DNA of 47,708 bases from the NCBI GenBank assembly GCA_025458665.1, contig JALOSG010000003.1, forward strand, positions 1-47,708. The letters run 5' to 3'. This DNA is from Serpentinimonas sp. GTDB taxonomy: Bacteria; Pseudomonadota; Gammaproteobacteria; Burkholderiales; Burkholderiaceae_C. Numbering within the stretch: the first letter of the stretch is position 1; each line of letters opens with the position of its first letter. The notes beneath the pieces are model-generated. The model saw nothing but the letters and a program-made list of their open reading frames with translations, was not told the origin of the DNA and searched no databases. Below, piece by piece: positions 9,721 to 18,199 of this stretch. The position numbers and the translations under genes were made by a program.

Positions 9721-11088
9721 ATGACCACTCCGAACCTGATCCCCGCGGCTATCTCTGCCCCCGCCACCCCGGCCACCCCGGCTTCCGCTCCCGGCTACTC
9801 ACCCAGCGCGCTGCTGGAGTTCGACGTGTGGCTCTCCGCGTTCCGCCAGCCCAGTGTGCTCATCGAACTGGCTGTGCTGGTGGGTTGCACCTTGCTCGCG
9901 TTCGGTCTGGTGTTCCTGCTGCGCCGCTCCCTGGGGCAATCGGAGGCGCGCTCCATCTGGTTCGGCCGCCGCTGGGTGGACGGCGTGCTGTTCCCGCTCC
10001 TGTTGCTGGGTCTGGTGTATGCCAGCCGTACAGCGCTGGATGGGCACCTGGCGCTGGCGGTGCTGCGCGTGGCGGTACCCGTGCTGGTGGCGCTGGTCGT
10101 CATCCGCGTCGGGGTCAAGGTGCTGCAAGTGGCGTTTTCCGATGCGCCGTGGCTGCGCCCCATAGAGCGCACCATTTCCTGGGTGGCGTGGCTGAGCATG
10201 GTGCTGTGGGTGAGCGGGCTGCTTCCCGTCATCTGGCACGAACTCGATCAGATCACCTGGAAGATTGGTGGCTCCACGCTGTCGGTGCGCACCCTGATCG
10301 AAGGCGCCCTGACGGCGGGCGCGGTACTCATCCTCACGCTGTGGGTGTCTTCGGCCATCGAGGCGCGGCTGCTGCGCTCTGCCGTGGGCAACTCCGAGCT
10401 TTCATTGCGCAAGGCAGTGAGCAACGCCACACGCGCGCTGCTGCTGTTTGTGGGCCTGATCGTGGCACTCACTTCGGTGGGTATCGACCTCACGGCCTTG
10501 TCGGTGCTGGGCGGCGCGGTCGGCGTGGGCATTGGTTTTGGCCTGCAGAAGCTGGCATCCAACTACGTCAGTGGCTTCGTCATCCTGACCGAGCGCAGCG
10601 TGCGCATTGGCGACATGGTGCGGGTGGACAACTTCGAAGGCCGCATCACCGACATCAACGCCCGCTCCACGGTGATCCGCTCGCTCACGGGCAGCGAGTC
10701 CATCGTGCCGAACGAGTTTTTCATCATCAGCCGGGTGGAGAACCTGTCTCTGGCCGACCCGAAGGTGTGGCAGTCCACCACCGTGAGCGTGGCCTACGAC
10801 AGCGACGTGGAACTGGTCCGCCGGCTGCTGACGGAGGCTGCCCTGGCGCAACCGCGGGTGCTGCGCGACCCGGCGCCTACAGCCAACCTCGCCACTTTCG
10901 GTGCCGACGGGCTGGAGTTCACGCTGGGCTACTGGATTGCCGATCCCGAAGCCGGGCAGTTGGTGCTCCGCTCCGCCATCAACCTGCAGATCCTGCAGGC
11001 GTTCCGGGCGCATGGCATACAGATTCCGTACCCGCAACGGGTGGTGCGTGTGCAGGGGGCAGAAAAAGTGCTTGAAGCGGGCGAGTGA
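9721..11088 (+). CDS. MscS family mechanosensitive ion channel
   Basis: A 455-residue inner-membrane protein with a proline/alanine-rich N-terminal tail, several hydrophobic helices between about residues 40 and 250, and the MscS core. The pore helix and beta domain are visible in AVGVGIGFGLQKLASNYVSG, then ILTERSVRIGDMVRV, EGRITDINARSTVIR and IVPNEFF. Such channels open on membrane tension and protect against osmotic downshock. It is longer than E. coli MscS (286 residues) because of extra N-terminal helices. The ATG has no clear ribosome binding site. The 3' end contains the promoter for the electron-transfer flavoprotein genes. Confidence 0.92.
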   Translation: MTTPNLIPAAISAPATPATPASAPGYSPSALLEFDVWLSAFRQPSVLIELAVLVGCTLLAFGLVFLLRRSLGQSEARSIWFGRRWVDGVLFPLLLLGLVYASRTALDGHLALAVLRVAVPVLVALVVIRVGVKVLQVAFSDAPWLRPIERTISWVAWLSMVLWVSGLLPVIWHELDQITWKIGGSTLSVRTLIEGALTAGAVLILTLWVSSAIEARLLRSAVGNSELSLRKAVSNATRALLLFVGLIVALTSVGIDLTALSVLGGAVGVGIGFGLQKLASNYVSGFVILTERSVRIGDMVRVDNFEGRITDINARSTVIRSLTGSESIVPNEFFIISRVENLSLADPKVWQSTTVSVAYDSDVELVRRLLTEAALAQPRVLRDPAPTANLATFGADGLEFTLGYWIADPEAGQLVLRSAINLQILQAFRAHGIQIPYPQRVVRVQGAEKVLEAGE

Positions 11089-11100
11089 GGTCTCTATAAT
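11072..11100 (+). promoter_or_regulatory. sigma-70 promoter P1 upstream of etfBA
   Basis: TTGAAG and TATAAT are separated by exactly 17 bases, a near-consensus sigma-70 promoter. It lies at the 3' end of the mscS-like gene. The expected start site, near 11107, places the first palindrome directly over the first transcribed bases. Confidence 0.7.
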
Positions 11101-11110
11101 TCGCAAAAAA

Positions 11111-11122
11111 GAACGATCGTTC
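11111..11122. promoter_or_regulatory. perfect 12-bp palindrome, TetR-type operator candidate
   Basis: GAACGATCGTTC is a perfect inverted repeat, flanked on the left by six A and on the right by G and six T, so the symmetry extends outwards. Location at about +5 to +16 of promoter P1 suits a repressor. TetR-family regulators of fatty-acid or branched-chain acyl-CoA catabolism (FadP, LiuQ) in betaproteobacteria are plausible binders; this is recalled, not checked. Confidence 0.65.
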
Positions 11123-11161
11123 GTTTTTTCTGGACCGACCGGCTTGGGTCGCTCTACAATG

Positions 11162-11181
11162 TGACGTTTACGTAAACGTCA
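11162..11181. promoter_or_regulatory. perfect 20-bp palindrome, LiuR-like operator candidate
   Basis: TGACGTTTACGTAAACGTCA is a perfect 20-bp palindrome about 35 bases upstream of the etfB start. The ACGTTTACGT core resembles the operator reported for LiuR, a MerR-type regulator of branched-chain amino acid degradation, as I remember it. A TACAAT hexamer (11155-11160) with a weak TGGACC at 11131-11136 could be a second promoter just upstream of it. Confidence 0.65.
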
Positions 11182-11215
11182 ATCTCAAACAGATCCCAGA
11201 TCACAGGAGCTAGTC

Positions 11216-11965
11216 ATGAAGATTTTGGTGCCCGTCAAGCGCGTGGTGGACTACAACGTGAAGGTGCGCGTGAAGGCCGACGGCTCCGGCGTCGATATCG
11301 CCAACGTGAAGATGAGCATGAACCCCTTCGACGAAATTGCCGTGGAAGAGGCCGTGCGCCTGAAAGAGAAGGGCGCTGCCACCGAAGTGATTGCCGTGTC
11401 CTGCGGCGTGGCCCAGTGCCAGGAAACCCTGCGCACCGCCATGGCCATTGGCGCCGACCGCGCCATCCTGGTGGAAACCAACGAAGAGCTGCAGCCCCTG
11501 GCCGTGGCCAAAATCCTGAAGGCCCTGGTGGACAAAGAGCAGCCGGGCCTGATCATTCTGGGCAAGCAGGCCATTGACGACGACGCCAACCAGACCGGCC
11601 AGATGCTGGCGGCCCTGGCCGACCTGCCGCAGGCCACCTTTGCCTCCAAGGTGGAGATGGTGGACGGCAAGGTGCACGTGACCCGCGAGGTGGACGGCGG
11701 CCTGGAGACCGTGGCCCTGAGCCTGCCGGCTGTGGTCACCACCGACCTGCGCCTCAACGAGCCGCGCTACGTGACGCTGCCCAACATCATGAAGGCCAAG
11801 AAGAAGCAGCTGGACAACATCAAGCCCGAAGAGCTGGGTGTGGATGTGGCGCCGCGCCTCAAGACCTTGAAGGTCAGTGAGCCGCCCAAGCGCAGCGCCG
11901 GTATCAAGGTGGCCGATGTGGCCACGCTGGTGGACAAGCTCAAGAACGTGTCCAAGGTGATCTGA
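11216..11965 (+). CDS. etfB: electron transfer flavoprotein subunit beta
   Basis: The 249-residue small subunit of ETF, the soluble FAD/AMP protein that takes electrons from acyl-CoA dehydrogenases and passes them to ETF:quinone oxidoreductase. The family opening MKILVPVKRVVDYNVKVRVK and the SMNPFDEIAVEEAVRLKE and IDDDANQTGQMLAA segments are intact, as is the recognition-loop region near PNIMKAKKKQLDN. An AGGAG site precedes the ATG by 6 bases. It heads an operon with etfA, an acyl-CoA dehydrogenase and a nitronate monooxygenase, under two palindromic operators. Confidence 0.97.
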   Translation: MKILVPVKRVVDYNVKVRVKADGSGVDIANVKMSMNPFDEIAVEEAVRLKEKGAATEVIAVSCGVAQCQETLRTAMAIGADRAILVETNEELQPLAVAKILKALVDKEQPGLIILGKQAIDDDANQTGQMLAALADLPQATFASKVEMVDGKVHVTREVDGGLETVALSLPAVVTTDLRLNEPRYVTLPNIMKAKKKQLDNIKPEELGVDVAPRLKTLKVSEPPKRSAGIKVADVATLVDKLKNVSKVI

Positions 11966-12027
11966 GCGCGCTGTCCGCGTTCCTTCACCTCACACCCAAC
12001 AACCCACAAGATTCCAGGAGTCCTTCC

Positions 12028-12981
12028 ATGAGCAACCTCATTCTGGTCGTGGCCGAACACGACAACGCCAGCCTCAAAGGCGCCACGCTCAACACCGTGA
12101 CCGCCGCGGCCCACATTGCCAAGCACACGGGCGGAGCCATCCATGTGCTGGTGGCTGGCTTCAACGCCGGTGCTGCCGCTGCCCAGGCGGCGCAGGTGCA
12201 GGGCGTGGCCCAGGTGCTGCATGCCGATGCCGCCCAGCTGGAGCACGGTCTGGCTGAAAACGTGGCACCCCAGGTGCTGGCCGCTGTGGCCGCTGGTGGC
12301 TACAGCCACATCCTGTTCGCCTCCACCGCGCGCGGCAAGAACATCGCTCCGCGCGTGGCCGCCAAGCTCGATGTGGCGCAGATTTCCGACATCACCCGTG
12401 TGGACGCCGCCGACACCTTCGAGCGCCCCATTTATGCCGGCAACGCCATGGCCGTGGTGCAGAGCAGCGATGCGGTGAAGGTCATCACGGTGCGCACCAC
12501 CGGCTTCGATGCCGCCGCCACCGGTGGCTCGGCCGCCGTGGCTACGGCCGCCGCCGTGGGCGACAGCGGCAAGAGCAGCTTCGTGGGCTCCGAACTCGCC
12601 GTGAGCGACCGGCCCGAACTCACGGCCGCCAAGATCATTGTGTCGGGCGGCCGCGCCCTGGGCAGTGCCGAGAAGTTCAACGAAGTCATGACCCCGCTGG
12701 CCGACAAGCTGGGTGCCGCTCTGGGTGCCAGCCGCGCTGCGGTGGACGCCGGCTACGCCCCGAACGACTGGCAGGTGGGCCAGACCGGCAAGATCGTGGC
12801 GCCCAGCCTCTACATCGCTGCCGGCATTTCGGGTGCCATCCAGCACCTGGCGGGCATGAAGGATTCCAAGGTCATTGTGGCCATCAACAAGGACCCGGAA
12901 GCCCCCATCTTCAGCGTGGCCGACTACAGCCTGGAGGCCGACCTGTTCGAGGCGGTGCCGGAACTGGTCAAGAGCCTGTAA
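12028..12981 (+). CDS. etfA: electron transfer flavoprotein subunit alpha
   Basis: The 317-residue FAD-binding partner of EtfB. The C-terminal FAD domain is clear: IIVSGGRALGSAEKF, GASRAAVDAGY, VGQTGKIVAPSLYIAAGISGAIQH and VAINKDPEAPIF. The N-terminal half carries the adenine-nucleotide-like fold typical of EtfA. A CAGGAG site lies 8 bases before the ATG. It follows etfB by 62 bases. A terminator-like hairpin follows, so the dehydrogenase downstream may depend on partial read-through. Confidence 0.97.
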   Translation: MSNLILVVAEHDNASLKGATLNTVTAAAHIAKHTGGAIHVLVAGFNAGAAAAQAAQVQGVAQVLHADAAQLEHGLAENVAPQVLAAVAAGGYSHILFASTARGKNIAPRVAAKLDVAQISDITRVDAADTFERPIYAGNAMAVVQSSDAVKVITVRTTGFDAAATGGSAAVATAAAVGDSGKSSFVGSELAVSDRPELTAAKIIVSGGRALGSAEKFNEVMTPLADKLGAALGASRAAVDAGYAPNDWQVGQTGKIVAPSLYIAAGISGAIQHLAGMKDSKVIVAINKDPEAPIFSVADYSLEADLFEAVPELVKSL

Positions 12982-12998
12982 CCTTTCCCTGAAACTCT

Positions 12999-13028
12999 GG
13001 GCGTCCCGCAAGCTGGCGCCCTTTTTTT
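12999..13028 (+). terminator. terminator-like hairpin after etfA
   Basis: GGGCG and CGCCC arms with a 13-base loop are followed by seven T. The stem is short, so termination is likely to be partial, letting some transcription reach the acyl-CoA dehydrogenase gene 67 bases further on. Confidence 0.65.
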
Positions 13029-13094
13029 GGTCTGCCTGCCGCTTTCTGCTTCTTGCTGCAGGCATGGCCGCTATCAGTCACCGGAGACACACGC

Positions 13095-14796
13095 ATGAGC
13101 TACATCGCCCCCGTCAAAGACATGATGTTCACCATCGAGCATCTGGCAGGCCTTGAACAGGTGGCCCAACTGCCCGGTTTCGAGGAAGCCGGTCTGGACA
13201 CGGCCGAGGCGGTGCTGGAAGAGTGCGCTCGCCTGAACCAGGAAGTCATTGCGCCGCTGAACTGGGAGGGCGACAAGTACCCGTCCAGCTTCCACGACGG
13301 CAAGGTCACCACCACGCCGGGTTTCCGCGACGCCTACCGCCAGTACGCCGAGGGCGGATGGCAGGGCCTGCAGCACCCGGCCGACTTCGGCGGTCAGGGC
13401 CTGCCCAAGACCATAGGCTCGGCCTGCAGCGAAGTGCTGAACTCGGCCAACATGAGCTTTGCGCTGTGTCCGCTGCTCACCGACGGCGCCATTGAAGCGC
13501 TGCTCACCGCTGGCAGCGATGAGCTGAAAGCCACCTACCTGGAAAAGCTCATCAGTGGCCAGTGGACCGGCACCATGAACCTGACCGAACCGCAGGCGGG
13601 TTCCGACTTGTCGATGGTGCGCAGCCGCGCCGAGCCGCAGCCCGACGGCACCTACAAGGTGTTCGGCACCAAGATCTACATCACCTACGGTGAGCACGAC
13701 ATGGCCGAGAACATCGTGCACCTGGTGGGGTGCCCGCAACGACGTGCACTGCGTGAGCATCGAGCACAAGATGGGCATCAAGGCCAGCCCCACGGCGGTA
13801 TTGCAGTACGGCGACCACGGCGGCGCGGTGGGTTACCTGGTGGGCGAGGAAAACCGTGGCCTGGAGTACATGTTCATCATGATGAACGCGGCCCGCTTTG
13901 CCGTGGGTGTGCAGGGCATAGCCATTGCCGAGCGTGCCTACCAGAAGGCGGTGCAGTACGCCCGCGACCGCGTGCAGAGCCGGCCCGTGGATGGCAGCCT
14001 GAATGCGGCGGCGCCCATCATCCACCACCCTGACGTGAAGCGCATGCTCATGACCATGCGCGCCACCGTGGAGGGTTGCCGTGCCATGTCGGCCGTGGCA
14101 GCGGCGGCCTACGACGCGGCCCACCACCACCCCGACGCCGATGTGCGCAAGCAGAACGCCACGTTCTATGAGTTCATGGTGCCGCTGGTGAAGGGCTACA
14201 GCACCGAGATGAGCCTGGAAGTGACCAGCCTGGGCGTGCAGGTGCACGGTGGCATGGGCTTCATCGAGGAAACCGGTGCTGCGCAGTACTACCGCGACGC
14301 CAAGATCCTGACCATTTACGAAGGCACCACCGCCATCCAGGCCAACGACCTGGTGGGCCGCAAGACCGCCCGCGACGGCGGCAACACCGCCAAAGCCATT
14401 GCGGCCCAGATTGCCGGCACCGAAGCCGAGCTGCGCGCCAGCGGTTCGGCCCATGCGGTGGCGGTAGCCCAGCGGCTGGCTGCGGCCCGCGAGGCTTTTG
14501 TGGATGTGGTGGACTTCATTGCCGCCAACACCCGCGCCAACCCCAACGCCGCCTTTGCCGGCAGCGTGCCCTACCTGATGCTGGCCGGCAACCTCATGGC
14601 GGGCTGGCAGATGGGCCGCGCGCTGCTGGTGGCCGAGCGCGAAGCCGCCGCTGGCCGCGATGTGCCCTTCATGCAGGCCAAGATCAGCACGGCCCGCTTC
14701 TACGCCGACCACATCCTCAGCCGTGCCCCCGGTGTGCGCGACGCCATTGTGGAAGGCCACGCCGGTGTCACCGAGATGGCGGTGGAAGCATTCTGA
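13095..14796 (+). pseudogene. acyl-CoA dehydrogenase, disrupted by an internal out-of-frame deletion
   Basis: The first 213 residues (to about 13735) are a normal acyl-CoA dehydrogenase N-terminus, including LTEPQAGSDLSMVR and GTKIYITYGEHDMAENIVHLV. The rest continues in another frame from GARNDVHCVSIEHKMGIK to the stop, with VHGGMGFIEETGAAQYYRD, the catalytic glutamate in ILTIYEGTTAIQ and a C-terminal extension (DmdC-like family, about 596 residues). The joined halves total about 567 residues, and the segment between HLV and GARND, where the family has roughly 30 residues, is missing. The frame offset fits loss of 3n+2 bases (89 would fit exactly). Both halves are otherwise clean. Either a recent loss of function or an assembly error. 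A GGAG site precedes the ATG. Confidence 0.85.
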
Positions 14797-14870
14797 ACGT
14801 GGCATGCTGAGCGCAGCTGTTCGCCCGATCTGACCCCCTTAACCATTACACGAACCCCACCGGAGACCCC

Positions 14871-15830
14871 ATGTCCAAACTGCCTGCCGCGCTGCAACGT
14901 CTGCGCTTCCCCGTCATTGGCGCGCCCCTGTTCATCATCAGCAACCCCAAGCTGGTGATTGCGCAGTGCGCAGCGGGCGTGGTGGGCTCCATGCCGGCGC
15001 TCAACGCGCGCCCGGCGTCGCAACTCGAGGAATGGCTGCACGAGATCACCGAGGGCATTGCCGCGCACGACAAGGCCCACCCGGACCAGCCCGCTGCGCC
15101 CTACGCCATCAACCAGATCGTGCACAAGAGCAACGACCGGCTGGAGCACGACATGGAGGTGTGCGCCAAGTACAAGGTGCCCATCGTCATCACCAGCCTG
15201 GGCGCCCGCGAAGACGTGAACCAGGCCGTGCACAGCTGGGGTGGTGTGGTGCTGCACGACATCATCAACAACTTCTTTGCGCACAAGGCCATAGACAAGG
15301 GCGCCGATGGTCTGGTGGCGGTGGCCGCGGGTGCCGGTGGCCACGCGGGTGTGAAGAGCCCGTTTGCGCTCATCCAGGAAATCCGCCAGTGGTTCGATGG
15401 CCCCCTGGCCCTGTCGGGCAGCATTGCGCACGGTGGTGCGGTGCTGGCGGCGCGTGCGGCGGGGGCGGACTTTGCCTACATCGGCTCGGCCTTCATTGCC
15501 ACCGAAGAGGCCCGCGCCTCTGACGCATACAAGCAGGCTATCGTGGATGGCAACTCGGACGACATCGTCTACAGCAACCTGTTCACCGGGGTGCACGGTA
15601 ACTACCTCAAGCCCTCCATCAAGGCCGCAGGCCTGGACCCCGACAACCTGCCCGAGAGCGACCCGAGCAAGATGAATTTCGGCGGCGGCGAGGGTTCCAA
15701 GAAGGCGTGGAAAGACATCTGGGGTTGTGGCCAGGGCATAGGCGCGGTGGACGCTGTGGTGCCCGCCGGCGAACTGGTGGCGCGCCTGAAGCGCGAGTAC
15801 GCCGAAGCGCTGGCGCGGGTCAACGCCTGA
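14871..15830 (+). CDS. nitronate monooxygenase / 2-nitropropane dioxygenase family
   Basis: A 319-residue FMN enzyme with a TIM-barrel fold. Visible family elements: RFPVIGAPLFIISNPKL at the N-terminus, NQIVHKSN, VPIVITSLGA, AAGAGGHAG (the catalytic-histidine segment), LSGSIAHGGAVLAARAAGADFAYIGSAFIATEE and the phosphate-binding C-terminal part. It would oxidise alkyl nitronates such as propionate 3-nitronate, or act as a related flavin reductase. The ATG follows a CCGGAGA site. It is 74 bases after the broken dehydrogenase in the etf operon. Its last 11 bases overlap the 3' end of miaA on the other strand. Confidence 0.9.
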   Translation: MSKLPAALQRLRFPVIGAPLFIISNPKLVIAQCAAGVVGSMPALNARPASQLEEWLHEITEGIAAHDKAHPDQPAAPYAINQIVHKSNDRLEHDMEVCAKYKVPIVITSLGAREDVNQAVHSWGGVVLHDIINNFFAHKAIDKGADGLVAVAAGAGGHAGVKSPFALIQEIRQWFDGPLALSGSIAHGGAVLAARAAGADFAYIGSAFIATEEARASDAYKQAIVDGNSDDIVYSNLFTGVHGNYLKPSIKAAGLDPDNLPESDPSKMNFGGGEGSKKAWKDIWGCGQGIGAVDAVVPAGELVARLKREYAEALARVNA

Positions 15831-16878
15831 GGCTGGCCACCACGGTGTCCGCGTAAGCGGCAGCGGCGGCCTGCAAGGCCTGCGGGCTGTCGGCGGGCAG
15901 CACCACGCGCTCGGGCATGCTGCGCAGCCACGTGAGCTGGCGCTTGGCCAGTTGGCGCGTGGCGGCGGCGCCGCGTTCCTGCAGGACCGCCAAGGGCTCG
16001 GTGCCAGCATCCAGCCACTCCCAGGCCTGCCGGTAGCCCACGCAGCGCATGGCGGGCAGGCTGGCGTGCACGCCCGGGTGCTGGCGCAGGCGCTGCACCT
16101 CTTCCAGAAAACCCTGTTGCAGCATGGCAGCGAAGCGTTGTTCGATGCGCTGGTGCAGCCAGCGGCGGTCCTGCGGTTCCAGGGACAGCAGCGCACCGGA
16201 CTGACCCAGAATGGTGGGCTGCCCGGTTGGTTCGGCTTCCTGCTGGCTGGCGTCCTTGTGGTGGTAGGCAGACAGCGGCTTGCCCGTGCTGCACACCACC
16301 TCCAGCGCGCGGCCTATGCGCTGGCTGTCGTTGGGCGCCAGGCGTGCGGCGGTCACCGGGTCCAGCGCCTGTAGGCGCTCGTGCAGAGCGGGCCAGCCCA
16401 GTTCCCGTGCATCGGCGGCAATGCGCTCGCGCCACACCGGGTCGGTGCCCGGCATCTCGTCCAGGCCCTGCAACAGCGCCTTGAAGTACAGCATGGTGCC
16501 GCCCACCAGCAGCGGGAAATGCCCGCGCGCCCAGACGTCTTGCAGCGCCGCGTGCGCGTCTTGTACAAAGCGCGCGGCGCTGTAGCTTTCGGTGGGGTCC
16601 AGCAGGTCCAGCAGGTGGTGTTGCACCTGCTGTTGTTCGGCCACTGTGGGTTTGGCTGTGCCTATGTCCATGCCGCGGTACACCAGCGCGGAATCCACGC
16701 TGATGATCTCTACCGGCGGGCGGGCAGCTGTACGCCCGGGCAGGGCAAGCCCCACTGCGTGGGCCAGCTGAAGCGCCCAGGCGCTTTTGCCCGAAGCCGT
16801 GGGCCCGGCCACCGCCAGCCACTTCAGTGGGCCTGCTTGCGGCACCACCCTTGCCGAACCCGTGGACAGTGGCTCCAT
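15820..16878 (-). CDS. miaA: tRNA dimethylallyltransferase
   Basis: A 352-residue enzyme that adds a dimethylallyl group to N6 of adenosine 37 in tRNAs reading codons that begin with U. The P-loop GPTASGKS (residues 25-32), the SVDSALVYRGMDIGTAKP segment, GGTMLYFKALLQGL and the C-terminal RQLAKRQLTWLR tRNA-contact region are all present. Length is slightly above the E. coli protein. Its ATG overlaps the stop of the MFS gene in a TGATG arrangement, so translation is coupled. In E. coli miaA directly follows mutL; here the MFS gene intervenes. Confidence 0.95.
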   Translation of the reverse strand: MEPLSTGSARVVPQAGPLKWLAVAGPTASGKSAWALQLAHAVGLALPGRTAARPPVEIISVDSALVYRGMDIGTAKPTVAEQQQVQHHLLDLLDPTESYSAARFVQDAHAALQDVWARGHFPLLVGGTMLYFKALLQGLDEMPGTDPVWRERIAADARELGWPALHERLQALDPVTAARLAPNDSQRIGRALEVVCSTGKPLSAYHHKDASQQEAEPTGQPTILGQSGALLSLEPQDRRWLHQRIEQRFAAMLQQGFLEEVQRLRQHPGVHASLPAMRCVGYRQAWEWLDAGTEPLAVLQERGAAATRQLAKRQLTWLRSMPERVVLPADSPQALQAAAAAYADTVVASLRR

Positions 16879-18149
16879 CAGGGCGCCGCGTTGCCTTCGG
16901 GCACGGCGCGCTGCAGCGGCGCCTTCACCTCGCCGTAGCGCTGCACCAGCACCCAGGCCACGAAGGCAATGACCACGCTCCAGAACCACAGCCCGTGGGT
17001 GAGCGGGAACACCGAAGGGGCCTGCGCGTCGGTGCCGGTGGAGAGCTGGCGCCCGATCCAGCTGCCCATGGCAAAGGCTGCCACCATCATGAGGAAGCCG
17101 GCAATGGCCGAGGCAGTGCCCGCTGCCTGCGGGAACGGCGATACCGCGCCACTTTGCCCGCAAGGCTGGTGCACGCCGTGCGCCAGGATGAAGAGGTAGA
17201 ACGGCCCCATGATGGTCCAGACGCTCTGCCAGCCCAGCAGGGCCAGCACACCGGCAGACGTGCCCCCGGCCAGCGTGAAGCAGGCCGCCACCGCCACCGT
17301 GCGCCGCACACCCAGACGGGGAATGAGCTGGCGGCACACCAGCGTGCCCAGGATGTACACGAAGGACATGGAGAACATGACCAGCCCGTACTGGGTGGGA
17401 CTGAGCCCCAGTATGCGGATGAACACGAAGGAGGAGGTGGCCAGGAAAGTGAACAGACCACCGTAGGAGGCCAGTGCCAGCAGCGCATAGGCCCAGAACG
17501 TGGGGTGGCGCAGGATGAGCTTCCAGACGCGCCACATGTCCCGCGGTTGCAGGGCTTTGGGGTTGGGCTCCGCCAGGGTTTCCTCGAACTTCCAGGTCAG
17601 CAGCGCCAGTGTCACCACACCGAACACCGCCACCACGGCCAGGGCGGCCTGCCAGCCGAACAGGCCTGCCAGCAGACCACCGGTGGGCGCGCTCATGCAG
17701 GCCAGCACGCCCAGGCCGGTGAGGCCTTTGGACATCATCCGGGCTCCATCGGCCGGGGTGTAAAGGTCGCGAACGATGGCGCGTGCGCACATGACCGCTG
17801 CGCCCATGGCTGCGCCCTGCACGGCGCGCCACAGGATGAGCTGGTCCATGCTCTGCGCGAACAGGCTGCCTAAAGACGCCAGCGCGAACGCTGTGGTGCC
17901 GACCAGCAGAATGGGCCGGCGGCCAAACCGGTCCGACAGAGGCCCCCAGAATAGCTGCGAGACACCGAACGCCAGCAGCAATGCGGTGAGGGTGAGCTGC
18001 GCCTGCGGCATACCCGCGCCAAAACCTTCGGTGATGGCGGGCAGGGCGGGCAGGTACAGGTCGGTGGCGATGGGCTGTATGCCCAGCAGCAGAGAAAGGA
18101 ACAGCACCACAAGGCCCGGGGACATGGTGCTGGGGGAAGCGGTTGGCAT
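16878..18149 (-). CDS. Bcr/CflA family multidrug efflux MFS transporter
   Basis: A 423-residue inner-membrane protein with 12 predicted hydrophobic helices. The drug:proton antiporter opening LLLGIQPIATDLYLPALPAI and the MFS motif A WGPLSDRFGRRPILLVG are those of Bcr/CflA transporters, which export drugs such as bicyclomycin or chloramphenicol, or small metabolites. Loop motif RDLYTPADGARMMSKGLTG also fits. It lies 50 bases after mutL and overlaps miaA by one base, so it is part of the mutL-miaA transcript. The substrate is not inferable. Confidence 0.93.
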   Translation of the reverse strand: MPTASPSTMSPGLVVLFLSLLLGIQPIATDLYLPALPAITEGFGAGMPQAQLTLTALLLAFGVSQLFWGPLSDRFGRRPILLVGTTAFALASLGSLFAQSMDQLILWRAVQGAAMGAAVMCARAIVRDLYTPADGARMMSKGLTGLGVLACMSAPTGGLLAGLFGWQAALAVVAVFGVVTLALLTWKFEETLAEPNPKALQPRDMWRVWKLILRHPTFWAYALLALASYGGLFTFLATSSFVFIRILGLSPTQYGLVMFSMSFVYILGTLVCRQLIPRLGVRRTVAVAACFTLAGGTSAGVLALLGWQSVWTIMGPFYLFILAHGVHQPCGQSGAVSPFPQAAGTASAIAGFLMMVAAFAMGSWIGRQLSTGTDAQAPSVFPLTHGLWFWSVVIAFVAWVLVQRYGEVKAPLQRAVPEGNAAP

Positions 18150-18199
18150 GGCGGGGAGCGTACCACGGCGATGTGGCGGCTACAGGATGTTGCGGGGGT

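Noticed and set aside
13095..14796. Programmed ribosomal frameshift in the acyl-CoA dehydrogenase
   Set aside because: A slippery site would not account for the roughly 30 missing residues; deletion or assembly error is simpler.
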